A stretch of 9,658 nt of DNA from CAZYTO01 sp964650405 (GTDB lineage: Bacteria > Acidobacteriota > Thermoanaerobaculia > Gp7-AA8): assembly GCA_964650405.1 (NCBI GenBank), contig CAZYTO010000224.1, positions 1 to 9,658 on the forward strand. The letters are read 5' to 3'. Of this stretch, positions 1 to 6,389 are shown one piece after another; within the stretch, counting starts at the first letter, position 1, and the number at the start of each line of letters is the position of its first letter. The notes beneath the pieces were generated by a model. The model was not told where the DNA came from, made no database searches, and was given only the letters and a program-made list of their open reading frames with translations. A program made the translations under genes and the position numbers.

Positions 1-1
1 C

Positions 2-328
2 ACGGGCGAGCAGGGAACGCACACGGCCGTCGACATCTCCTCCGCGGTCGGCCAGGCCGTCCGCGCGCCTGCGGACGGCATCGTGGTCAAGGCCGAATGG
101 GCGAACGGTTACGGCAACGTCATCTACCTCTCGCACGGCTACGGCTACTCGACGCGTTACGGCCACCTGTCGGCCTACGCCGTCCACCCCGGCGCTCACG
201 TGAAGCGCGGCGATGTCATCGGCTACGTCGGCTCGACGGGCCGCTCCACAGGCCCCCACCTGCACTACGAAGTGCGCGTCAACAACAACCCGGTCAACCC
301 CCTCGAGTACATCCTCAACGCATTCTGA
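2..328 (+). CDS. M23/LytM family peptidase, C-terminal part (5' truncated by window edge)
   Basis: The reading frame is open from base 2 to a TGA at 326-328, giving 108 visible residues; the start lies outside the window. The segment is the catalytic core of an M23 (LytM/peptidase_M23) zinc metallopeptidase, which cleaves peptide cross-links in peptidoglycan or, when degenerate, activates amidases. Visible signatures are a first metal-site motif HTAVD near residues 7-11 (HxxxD), the conserved stretch RAPADGIVVKAEW, NVIYLSHGYGYSTRYGHLS, a KRGDVIGYVGSTGRSTGPHLHYEV block whose HLH supplies the second metal-site histidines, and a short NPLEYIL tail. The usual HxGxD appears as HTAVD, with Gly replaced by Ala, but the metal ligands are kept, so it looks active. 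The N-terminal part, likely a signal peptide or membrane anchor with a coiled coil, is not visible. A strong terminator follows 35 bp after the stop. Confidence 0.93.
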   Translation, partial: TGEQGTHTAVDISSAVGQAVRAPADGIVVKAEWANGYGNVIYLSHGYGYSTRYGHLSAYAVHPGAHVKRGDVIGYVGSTGRSTGPHLHYEVRVNNNPVNPLEYILNAF

Positions 329-359
329 TTCACCCGCCACAACCCGCGCCGGAATCGAG

Positions 360-385
360 AAAGCGCCGCCTTCGGGCGGCGTTTT
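360..385 (+). terminator. Rho-independent terminator with UUCG tetraloop
   Basis: A perfect 7-bp GC stem (364-370 CGCCGCC with 375-381 GGCGGCG) closes a C(UUCG)G tetraloop at 371-374, one of the most stable RNA loops. An A-run precedes the stem (360-362) and a T-run follows it (382-385). It ends the transcript of the M23 peptidase gene and insulates the gene starting at 429. Confidence 0.9.
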
Positions 386-414
386 CATTGGCGACGACCC
401 GGCACGAAGGTCCG

Positions 415-420
415 TATACT
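415..420 (+). promoter_or_regulatory. -10 hexamer TATACT immediately upstream of ATG 429 (probable leaderless start)
   Basis: TATACT (5 of 6 matches to TATAAT) ends 8 nt before the ATG at 429, so transcription should begin at or within 1-2 nt of the start codon. No Shine-Dalgarno lies between 400 and 428. The -35 is weak: GCGACG at 391-396 with an 18-bp spacer matches 3 of 6. The promoter sits just downstream of the terminator at 360-385. Confidence 0.55.
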
Positions 421-428
421 CCGCGCGC

Positions 429-2126
429 ATGTCCGTTCGGTGGCGCCTCGCCGCGCTCTTTCTCGCCATCACAGCCCTCTACCTCGCCGCAGTGCCGGCG
501 ACGCACACCGGCCCGTCGCTGGCGCACGCCCGCGCGCAGATCCTCGCCGGCCAGTTGCCCCTCTGGGACGGCGCGCCGCTCCTGGCGAACCCGTACCTCG
601 GACTCGCCCATCCGTTCACTTTGCTGGCGGTGCTCGCCGACTGCATCACCGTCGCCGCCGGCCTGCGCATTCTCGCGATGCTGCTGTTCGCGTTCCTCCT
701 CTTCCGGTCCTGGAACACCGGCCAGTTCGCGGCGATCTTCGGCGCCATCGCGTACGCCCTCTGCACGACCCACCTGCTCTCCTGGTCGGCGTTGACGCTG
801 GCAACCGTGCCGCTAGCGCTCCTGGCGGCGCAGGAGCACGCGCAGCGGCCGCGCGCAGCGACGTTCGCGGTGATCACGGCCTCGCTGGCGTTCGCCTTCC
901 TCGGAGGCGATATCGTCTCGGCGGTTCGCGCCTGTCTTCTGACCGCTGCCTACGTCGTCGTTCTTACGCGCAGGCCGCGTCCCCTCATCACGGCGGCCAT
1001 GGCCATCGCGCTGGCCGCCGGACTGACCGCCTTCTATTGGATGTCCGTGCAGGACATCGCCCCGCACATGGCCCGGCCGGAGGTCTCGCATGATCCGCTG
1101 CGATTCCTCTGGCTCCTCGCGCCGAACGTCCTCGGCACGACGGGAGAAGGGTATGCCGGCATCGTCACCATCGCCCTGGCCGTGCTCGGCCTCCTTCTCA
1201 GTGATCGCCGGGAGAAGTGGTTTTTCGCGTTCGTGGCCGTCGCCGTGTTCTGGCCTCTCGGCCTCTGCGCGCTGGCCACGCTCGGCCTCTGCGTCGTGGC
1301 GCGCGGCGAAGCGCCTCCCCGCATACTGCAGATCGTGGCGGGCTGCGTCGCCTTCGCTCTCCTCACGGTCTGGTTCGCGCGGGCCGAGTACGTCAGCGAG
1401 ACCTTCGCCTGGACGCAGGCCCTCATTCCCTTCCTCGCCCTCGCACTCTTCACGTTCACAGCGAGTGTCCGCCGATTCTTTCCGGCCGTCGTCGCGGCCG
1501 TCGTGACTCTGGCCGAGCTCACGCTCGTCGCGCAGCAGGCGAAGCTGCCCGTCCCGCGGCTCGAGAACGACCGCGCTGCGCGTATCGCCGCCGAAGCGCC
1601 CGCGGCCATGGCGGCCTTCGCGAAGACGCCGCCTGCCTTTGCCGTCCAGCACTACGCGGTGCAGGCCGAAGTTGCCGGCGTCATTCCCCGCCTGCAGAGA
1701 ATCACCGATCTGCGACGTGACGCCGTCATTCACGACCTTCCGCCGTCGATCCTCGAGCAGGCGCCGCAGCTCGCCCATGCGAGCACTTCCGCACCGCGCG
1801 ACGTCCGGATCCAGGCCGCCGGTACGCGTGAACGGCAGCTCGACGTCGCCGCGGCCGGAGGCTGGAGCGTCATCGTCACCCACGAGGTCGACTGGCCGGG
1901 CTGGCGTGCTTACTGGAACGGACACCGGCAGCCTGTGGTCACCGTCGACGGCGCCTTCGCCGGCGCCTTCGCTCCGCCCGAAAAGGGGACACTCGAGCTC
2001 CGCTACTGGCCGCCGGTGTTTCTGGATGGAGTGCGGGTGAGCGGAGTGGCGCTGGTGTTGTTCGGGGTCAGCGTCGTTTTCCTTCGTAAAGCGGATTTGA
2101 CTGAAGAGCGAAGGGCGAAGGGATGA
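429..2126 (+). CDS. YfhO-like multi-pass membrane protein (GT-C-type glycosyltransferase-like)
   Basis: This 565-residue integral membrane protein starts at ATG 429. A longer frame from 213 would run back through the terminator and the upstream gene, so it is rejected. About ten hydrophobic segments span residues 5-365. An early luminal loop, PLWDGAPLLANPYLG (44-58), followed by HPF, resembles the P-W-x-G-P-x-x-N pattern of YfhO/GT-C membrane proteins. The soluble C-terminal part (about 375-530) ends in DWPGWRAYWNGHRQPV (488-503), GAFAPPEKGTLELRYWPP (512-529), then a last TM (536-553). This is the typical YfhO-family ending. Family members are linked to glycosylation of teichoic acids or other envelope glycans, using lipid-linked sugars; the substrate here is unknown. 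At 565 residues it is shorter than the roughly 800-900 common in the family, mainly in the TM half. It stands alone between the terminator and a convergent operon, and its last codons lie in an inverted repeat. The family call is moderately sure; function is inference. Confidence 0.75.
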   Translation: MSVRWRLAALFLAITALYLAAVPATHTGPSLAHARAQILAGQLPLWDGAPLLANPYLGLAHPFTLLAVLADCITVAAGLRILAMLLFAFLLFRSWNTGQFAAIFGAIAYALCTTHLLSWSALTLATVPLALLAAQEHAQRPRAATFAVITASLAFAFLGGDIVSAVRACLLTAAYVVVLTRRPRPLITAAMAIALAAGLTAFYWMSVQDIAPHMARPEVSHDPLRFLWLLAPNVLGTTGEGYAGIVTIALAVLGLLLSDRREKWFFAFVAVAVFWPLGLCALATLGLCVVARGEAPPRILQIVAGCVAFALLTVWFARAEYVSETFAWTQALIPFLALALFTFTASVRRFFPAVVAAVVTLAELTLVAQQAKLPVPRLENDRAARIAAEAPAAMAAFAKTPPAFAVQHYAVQAEVAGVIPRLQRITDLRRDAVIHDLPPSILEQAPQLAHASTSAPRDVRIQAAGTRERQLDVAAAGGWSVIVTHEVDWPGWRAYWNGHRQPVVTVDGAFAGAFAPPEKGTLELRYWPPVFLDGVRVSGVALVLFGVSVVFLRKADLTEERRAKG

Positions 2127-2167
2127 AGGATCTGAGGCTCAATCGGGCCTTCGCCCTTCGCCCTTCA
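2102..2167. terminator. Inverted repeat between convergent genes, possible bidirectional terminator
   Basis: The arm at 2102-2121 pairs with 2148-2167 at 19 of 20 positions, including a perfect 14-bp block (GCGAAGGGCGAAGG with its complement), around a 26-nt loop. The left arm overlaps the last codons of the + strand membrane protein gene, and the right arm lies next to the stop of the - strand gene at 2179. There is no clear T-run, so termination is inferred from position and stem strength. Confidence 0.5.
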
Positions 2168-2182
2168 TCCTTCGCCCTTCAG
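2148..2182. repeat. Short tandem TTCGCCC/CCTTC low-complexity repeat
   Basis: The heptamer TTCGCCC occurs three times in this 35-bp stretch, with a TTCAT interruption. The reverse-complement motif GCGAAGG is repeated in the left arm (2108-2121). Similar GAAGG-type runs occur at 4935-4957 and CCTTTCAG units at 8664-8699. Confidence 0.7.
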
Positions 2183-3936
2183 AACAGCCTTCGCCCCACC
2201 ATCCCCTGATCCTGTTCGTTCGTGAAGATCCAGCCGACGATGTCGCCGGGAATGAACTTCTCGCCGGGATAGCCCTTCACGTCGAGCGCGGCGGAGCCGT
2301 AGGTCTCGACGTCGGGGCGTTCGATGCCGCCGAGGCGTAAGCGCCAGCGCTCGAAGTTCGTCACGCGCAGGTCGACCCAACCCTGCTGCGCCCAGCGGTC
2401 GATCGTTTCGGGAGTCAGCGCCGCAACGGAGCGGCCGGCCGTCGACGGCGGAATGGTGATGCGGGGACCGCGCGTGAGGGTGAGCCTGATGCCGTCCCGT
2501 TCAAGCCGTTCATGCAGGATCGGAATGCCGATCCGGACGATGCTGGCGGCCACGAGCGGCTTGGCGGCGAGCAGCTCCTCGATACGCTGCTGCATCTCCC
2601 GCGGCTCGATGGCCACGATCTGCCGGATGTCCTCTCCCGCCGCTTCCTTGATGAGGAACGCTTCGGCTAGGAGCTTCGACAGCTTCGGCGGCCCGAGGTG
2701 GCCGACGGCGATGGACGGCAGCTCGGGAAACTTGTTCTCCAGGCGGCGCATCTCGCGGATGGCGTGATCGCGAAGCACGCCGGCTCGGTAACTCGGCTCG
2801 GTGATGGCGCCGTCGATCGCCGCCAGGACGTCACGTCCCGTCGAAGCGCCGAGGATCTCCAGCACCACCGTGCGGGCCACCTCCTCCGGCGTCACGTACT
2901 CCATCTGGCGGGGGTAGGTGATGGCCTGGAACTCGCCGATGGAGAAGAACCCGTTCTCGCCGGTGTCGGCGCCGATGATCTCGAGCGGCTTGCCGCCATG
3001 GAACGGGAGGTAGTCGTTGGCATTCTGGGCGAGTTGCAGCTCTCCGCTCAGCGGCTGCTCTTTCGGCTCGAACAACGCCGCGGGCGCCGTTTCGCCGCGC
3101 ATCCGCACGTGGCGCTTCTCCACGCGACGGAATCCGATCATGGCTCCCGGCTTCACTTCCTTCACGATCGCCGTGTGATCGTCCCGCGCGCCGGGCGTGC
3201 GGGCCATGAGGAAGAGCAGGCCGGTGTGGGCGAAGCCGATGGCCGACTTGGCCAGCAGCGTGAGCGACGGCTTGTCCTCGCTGTGTGTGTAGGGGATGTT
3301 GAGGCCCATCCCGCCCGTTCCGGTCGTGCCGACCTTGACGTAGATCTGCACCGACGATTCTTCGAGCGTGCGCTGGAGCAGGAGGATGTGCCGCGCAATC
3401 TGGGGAATGCCCTGGGCGATGAGAAGCTGCTTCACCGAGGCAATAAGCGGCTCGAGCTCGCTCCGGTCGAGCGCACCGGTCCGCTCCGCGATGGCGTCGA
3501 GCTGCTTTTTCGTCGTCAGGGCCAGCTCGAACTCGTTCTGGTAGCTGATGGCCGTGGCGGTGTTGATGCAGTCGACGACAATGTCGGGCGTGTGCCGTTC
3601 GACAATCTGGTAGAGCGCGGACTGCCGGTAGCCGGCGTCGCGCTCGAAGACGGATTCGAACAGGAGGTCGTACTTGGCGGCATCGGACGCGATCTCGTCG
3701 CGCCGTGCATGCTTGAGCGCCTCGGGGAGGAAGACATTGCCCCACTCGGCCACGAGGCGATCGGCGCCGATCTCCTCTTCCAGGAACTTCACCGCCTCTT
3801 TAACTTCGCCCTCGCTCACCGCGGCCAGGACGATCTTCTTTGGCCGCAGCTCACGCGCGACCTCCCGCGCCACCTGGATGCCCACCATGCCGCCACCGCC
3901 GAGGATCAGGACGGTGCCGGCGGCGCCCTTAATCAA
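2179..3936 (-). CDS. Large NAD(P)-binding Rossmann-fold protein of unknown function, co-transcribed with trxB
   Basis: The 585-residue protein opens with a dinucleotide-binding strand-turn-helix, VLILGGGGMVG (residues 9-19), then an acid-ending strand region as in extended short-chain dehydrogenase/epimerase proteins. Other landmarks are PDIVVDCINTATAISYQ (117-133), where the Rossmann sheet continues, and a Gly-rich TGTGGMGLNIPYTHSED (205-221), which looks like a substrate or phosphate-binding loop. No classical YxxxK catalytic pair stands out. The C-terminal 250 residues are not recognised; they end in GDIVGWIFTNEQDQGMVG. It is roughly twice the length of a normal SDR. The start is TTG at 3936-3934: AGGAGG (3943-3948) sits 6 nt upstream and no ATG fits, since the first in-frame ATG falls inside the GGGGMVG motif. 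It overlaps the end of trxB by 8 nt, so it is likely translationally coupled and may use NADPH. Product identity is unknown beyond the fold. Confidence 0.8.
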   Translation of the reverse strand: MIKGAAGTVLILGGGGMVGIQVAREVARELRPKKIVLAAVSEGEVKEAVKFLEEEIGADRLVAEWGNVFLPEALKHARRDEIASDAAKYDLLFESVFERDAGYRQSALYQIVERHTPDIVVDCINTATAISYQNEFELALTTKKQLDAIAERTGALDRSELEPLIASVKQLLIAQGIPQIARHILLLQRTLEESSVQIYVKVGTTGTGGMGLNIPYTHSEDKPSLTLLAKSAIGFAHTGLLFLMARTPGARDDHTAIVKEVKPGAMIGFRRVEKRHVRMRGETAPAALFEPKEQPLSGELQLAQNANDYLPFHGGKPLEIIGADTGENGFFSIGEFQAITYPRQMEYVTPEEVARTVVLEILGASTGRDVLAAIDGAITEPSYRAGVLRDHAIREMRRLENKFPELPSIAVGHLGPPKLSKLLAEAFLIKEAAGEDIRQIVAIEPREMQQRIEELLAAKPLVAASIVRIGIPILHERLERDGIRLTLTRGPRITIPPSTAGRSVAALTPETIDRWAQQGWVDLRVTNFERWRLRLGGIERPDVETYGSAALDVKGYPGEKFIPGDIVGWIFTNEQDQGMVGRRLF

Positions 3937-4918
3937 CCCTTTCCTCCTCGCCCTGCGGCAGGTCCCACCGTTCCGTGATGCGCTCGTGCGTCAGCCAGCG
4001 CTCGCAGTCCAGCGCAGCCTGGCAGCCGCTTCCGGCCGCGGTGACGGCCTGGCGGTAGATGTGGTCGACCGCGTCGCCGCAGGCGAAGACGCCCTGGATG
4101 TTTGTCACCGTGGAGTGGGCGTGCGGCAGGGTGATGTAGCCGCGGCCGTCGAGCGTGAGCTGGTCTTTGTACGCCAGCGTGTTCGGCGAGTGGCCGATGG
4201 CCACGAAGAGACCCTGGGTCGGGAAATTCGTAACCTGGCCGGACTTCACGTTCTTCAGCGTTAGCGCCTTCACGCCCTCTTCCTTCGTTCCGATCACCTC
4301 TTCCACCGTGGTGTTGAACAGGAAGGAGATCTTCGGATTGGACCGGGCCCGCTCCTGCATGATCTTCGAGGCCCGCATCTCCTCGCGGCGGTGAACGATG
4401 GTGACCTTCGAGGCGAACTTGGTCAGGAAATTGGCTTCCTCCATCGCCGAATCGCCGCCGCCGACGACGACGATCTCTTTCCCTTTGAAGAAGAAGCCGT
4501 CGCAGGTGGCACAGGCGGAGACGCCGAAGCCCATCAGCTCGCGCTCGGACGGCAGGCCGATCTGCATGGCCGAGGCGCCGGCGGCGATGATCACGGCATA
4601 GCACTCGTACTCATGCTGGTCGGTGCGCACGGTGAAGGGATGCTCGCGGAAGTCGACAGATTCGACTTGCTCCATCTTGAAGACCGCCCCGAAGCGCTCC
4701 GCCTGCTGGCGCATCAGGTCCATGAGCTTCGGCCCGAGGATCCCTTCCGGGAAGCCGGGATAGTTTTCGACGTCCGTGGTGATGGTGAGCTGTCCGCCGG
4801 GCTGAAGCCCTTCCAGGACGAGCGGCGCCAGGTTGGCGCGGGAGAGGTAGATGGCGGCCGTGCAACCAGCAGGGCCCGACCCGATGACGAGGACTTTGTA
4901 GTCGGTAATCCGTTCCAT
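3929..4918 (-). CDS. trxB: Thioredoxin reductase (NADPH)
   Basis: This 329-residue FAD enzyme transfers electrons from NADPH to oxidised thioredoxin in the cytoplasm. All family motifs are present: the FAD-binding GSGPAG (13-18), GGQLTITTDVENYPGFPEG (41-59), the redox-active CATC (Cys136 and Cys139) followed by DGFFF, the NADPH-binding GGGDSAMEEA (153-162) and HRRxxxR (176-182), and the second FAD signature GVFACGDAVD near the C-terminus, followed by AVTAAGSG. Length is normal for the family (about 310-335). The ATG at 4918-4916 lacks a Shine-Dalgarno; a TAGAAT hexamer 9 nt upstream suggests a leaderless transcript. It is the first gene of a two-gene operon with the Rossmann protein downstream (8-nt overlap). 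No sign of degeneration. Confidence 0.97.
   Translation of the reverse strand: MERITDYKVLVIGSGPAGCTAAIYLSRANLAPLVLEGLQPGGQLTITTDVENYPGFPEGILGPKLMDLMRQQAERFGAVFKMEQVESVDFREHPFTVRTDQHEYECYAVIIAAGASAMQIGLPSERELMGFGVSACATCDGFFFKGKEIVVVGGGDSAMEEANFLTKFASKVTIVHRREEMRASKIMQERARSNPKISFLFNTTVEEVIGTKEEGVKALTLKNVKSGQVTNFPTQGLFVAIGHSPNTLAYKDQLTLDGRGYITLPHAHSTVTNIQGVFACGDAVDHIYRQAVTAAGSGCQAALDCERWLTHERITERWDLPQGEEERVD
3943..3948 (-). promoter_or_regulatory. Shine-Dalgarno AGGAGG that fixes a TTG start
   Basis: On the minus strand AGGAGG lies inside the last codons of trxB, with a 6-nt spacer to the TTG at 3936-3934. It is the strongest ribosome binding site in the window and supports a TTG start for the downstream Rossmann protein. 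Confidence 0.8.
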
Positions 4919-4927
4919 GGCGGCGCG

Positions 4928-4933
4928 ATTCTA
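4928..4933 (-). promoter_or_regulatory. -10 hexamer TAGAAT in front of trxB (probable leaderless start)
   Basis: On the minus strand TAGAAT (5 of 6 to consensus) ends 9 nt before the trxB ATG. A possible -35, TTCGCA at 4950-4955 (4 of 6), has a 16-bp spacer. No Shine-Dalgarno is seen between the hexamer and the ATG, as expected if the mRNA starts at or next to the start codon. Confidence 0.55.
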
Positions 4934-5075
4934 AGGCAGAAGGCCGAAGTGCGAAGTGGGTCAGTTTGATGTTACAACCGGACGAGCGTTCCGCCTGTCG
5001 GCAACTCGCCCCGTGCCCAAGGAAATCCCGAACACAATCAAGGCCGAGGTACGAGATAAAGCGGTGGTGATCCTT

Positions 5076-5260
5076 CAGGCCAACCACATGGCTGGGGTGC
5101 ACGGATCATCTGGTGAATCCGCTTTCGTCAACCGGGTGAAGCGGCGCATCGCCATTCGCATCATCACGTTGGCGTGCTCGACCTACGAGGTGCCGATGCG
5201 CTTCCGGCCCAGCTCTCCCGGCGAATGGCCGCCTCCATCTTTTTCTGGGTCCGGGAATCG
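5076..5260 (-). pseudogene. Degenerate DDE transposase remnant (C-terminal part, IS1-like single-ORF group)
   Basis: Read on the minus strand in one frame, this stretch gives HSPGELGRKRIGTS (5228 to 5187), an in-frame TAG at 5186-5184, then VEHANVMMRMAMRRFTRLT (5183 to 5127), and further on TPAMWLA (5099 to 5079) before a TGA at 5078-5076. From memory, a common group of insertion-sequence transposases annotated as IS1 family carries, in this order, a YSP segment, STSYVERxNLTMRM, MRRFTRLTNAFSKK and TPAMAAG. The TAG sits where the conserved Tyr of TSYVE would be, and the segment between RRFTRLT and TPAM is mostly deleted. The gene is therefore dead and internally deleted. No terminal inverted repeats or target duplications were recognised. 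Further upstream the same frame stays open to about 5330 but without motifs I recognise. The exact IS family is uncertain. Confidence 0.6.
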
Positions 5261-5337
5261 GGCAGTTCGACTCTCTTCGGAGAACCTTCGTTCAGCGACT
5301 ACTAGGATTGCTCCATCGCTTGCCGCAGATTCGATGC

Positions 5338-5351
5338 TGGTATTTATACCA
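5338..5351. other. Small dyad TGGTAT-tt-ATACCA
   Basis: Two perfect 6-nt arms (5338-5343 and 5346-5351) flank a 2-nt centre, in an AT-rich patch 34 bp beyond the stop of the membrane protein gene ending at 5385. It is operator-like in shape, but no regulated gene starts next to it. It may be chance, or part of the island boundary. Confidence 0.25.
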
Positions 5352-5384
5352 TACGAGAGCGTTCGCCCGTTGGTCTGGGTCGTC

Positions 5385-5945
5385 TCATTGGCCTACAGCG
5401 AACGCAGTCGCATCAATTCTATCGATCTGAGTCCTCAGCGCAGCCATAACTTGCCGCAAGCAGAAGCGCACCGCGACCCAACTTAGGATTGGCACGATAA
5501 CAGTTAGTATCAAAACTGGTGAATTCCGCGCGACATGCTTAACGAGCAGTGTATTCATCCGCACCTGGCACGAGATCAATTGGCTCTTCGTCTCCTCCGG
5601 GAGATTTGCAATTGCGGCATCAAACCTCCGTGAGAATGATTGTTCACTTGGTATACCGCGACGAACGGAGCTATGTACAAATACAAGCATGAGTATATCC
5701 AATAGAGTGAGCTTGTGAGCGAAGCGGATAAAACCATTCATTGTGCTTCTCAAAAGGCCGTAACCCGGATGATCGAATGGAATCGATCCATCCGCCGCAC
5801 TGTCGAATAATGCATCGCGCAATGCAAATATCTCCTGACGGAACTTGTCAACGCAGTAGTCATGGTAGAGCCAAAACAAAAGCCACCAAAGGCCCATTAA
5901 CGAGATGAGAGACGTGACGGCGTTAATCATTTCTAGCTTCATCAT
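5385..5945 (-). CDS. Uncharacterised membrane protein, second gene of a two-gene cassette
   Basis: The 186-residue protein has a hydrophobic N-terminal segment (about 7-28, Trp-rich GLWWLLFWLY), a second hydrophobic stretch (79-91) and a third (142-161). Between TM1 and TM2 lies a polar block, DKFRQEIFALRDALFDSAADG (33-53), then FDHPGYGLLRSTMNGFIRFAH (57-77). Its spaced FR, LRD, LFD, Y..LR, NG and IRF residues look like a conserved family signature; I have an impression of similar unnamed proteins elsewhere but can give no function. The start ATG (5945-5943) overlaps the TGA of the upstream gene as ATGA, with a GAGG Shine-Dalgarno about 5 nt upstream, so the two are translationally coupled; a second ATG follows directly. 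Codon use and base composition are clearly more AT-rich than trxB or rnd, pointing to horizontal acquisition. It may form a membrane complex with the upstream product. Confidence 0.75.
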   Translation of the reverse strand: MMKLEMINAVTSLISLMGLWWLLFWLYHDYCVDKFRQEIFALRDALFDSAADGSIPFDHPGYGLLRSTMNGFIRFAHKLTLLDILMLVFVHSSVRRGIPSEQSFSRRFDAAIANLPEETKSQLISCQVRMNTLLVKHVARNSPVLILTVIVPILSWVAVRFCLRQVMAALRTQIDRIDATAFAVGQ

Positions 5946-6298
5946 TCGTCCTCGGGCCTCGTGTTACCGCGAGGCGTTATTCGACTTGAAGTACGACCGC
6001 CATCGATCTGACGCTCGAACTTCTGATTTCGTTTCTGTAAGCGCTCCACCGTGTCCTTCCGTAGCTTTCGCTGATGCCAGCCATATGCCACGCTGCCCGT
6101 ACTGAGCAACCACGCCAACCCCTCACTTACCCGCGCATCACCTAGAATCTTGATCCCAATATCAGCGAATGTCGCACGCCCGGCAAGGGCTAAAATGGCC
6201 AAGTATATGTAACGGCCTATCAGGACGACGCCGCCCCACTTGATCAGATTGTTGAGAACGGAGACGACTCCCTCGGAAGTCCTGACCTTCCGTAGCAT
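5942..6298 (-). CDS. Uncharacterised small membrane protein with basic, coiled-coil tail, first gene of the cassette
   Basis: This is a 118-residue protein from ATG 6298-6296. Residues about 16-41 (LNNLIKWGGVVLIGRYIYLAILALAG) form a TM segment and 62-74 (AWLLSTGSVAYGW) a second, weaker one. A basic, probably helical tail follows (HQRKLRKDTVERLQKRNQKFERQIDG, about 75-100), then a C-terminus SSRITPRGNTRPEDE. This tail is rich in spaced residues (SS, T, RG, TRPED) and resembles a conserved end motif, perhaps a docking peptide. It overlaps the downstream membrane protein by the 4-nt ATGA. The start is not certain: no good Shine-Dalgarno precedes the ATG, and the frame stays open upstream to 6385, reading KKNASELRAENQ just before the Met, but without a normal start codon. 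A sigma70-type promoter lies at 6349-6377. Function is unknown; a cassette with its neighbour is the best description. Confidence 0.72.
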   Translation of the reverse strand: MLRKVRTSEGVVSVLNNLIKWGGVVLIGRYIYLAILALAGRATFADIGIKILGDARVSEGLAWLLSTGSVAYGWHQRKLRKDTVERLQKRNQKFERQIDGGRTSSRITPRGNTRPEDE

Positions 6299-6348
6299 CT
6301 GGTTCTCTGCGCGGAGTTCGGATGCGTTTTTCTTCGAGCCGATGGCGC

Positions 6349-6377
6349 ATTCTAACGTATAAGTACTACAAAGTAAA
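6349..6377 (-). promoter_or_regulatory. Sigma70-type promoter of the two-gene membrane cassette
   Basis: On the minus strand a -35 TTTACT (6377-6372, 4 of 6) is separated by exactly 17 bp from a -10 TAGAAT (6354-6349, 5 of 6). This is the best-spaced promoter in the window. Predicted transcription starts near 6341-6343, giving a leader of about 45 nt to the ATG at 6298. Confidence 0.65.
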
Positions 6378-6389
6378 GACGTTATTTAC

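Noticed and set aside
213..428. 72-residue N-terminal extension of the YfhO-like protein
   Set aside because: It would overlap the M23 peptidase gene and the terminator; the leader peptide is low-complexity and ATG 429 has a well-placed -10 element and begins a membrane segment.
813..1925. 370-residue open frame on the - strand
   Set aside because: It is antisense to the YfhO-like gene, highly charged and repetitive in R/D/E, a codon shadow.
2698..3978. 426-residue open frame on the + strand
   Set aside because: It is antisense to the Rossmann protein gene and has arginine/leucine-rich shadow composition with no domain; long shadow frames are expected in this high-GC DNA.
5250..5300. GTTCGA-like sequence suggesting a tRNA T-arm
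   Set aside because: No flanking T-stem, acceptor stem or anticodon arm could be paired; no tRNA was found in any intergenic region.
4956..5486. 176-residue open frame on the + strand
   Set aside because: It runs antisense across the transposase remnant and into the end of the membrane protein gene; no domain or start signal.
6162..6350. 62-residue open frame on the - strand starting at ATG 6350
   Set aside because: It is out of frame with the membrane protein and Arg-rich without motifs; kept only as a possible frameshift partner.
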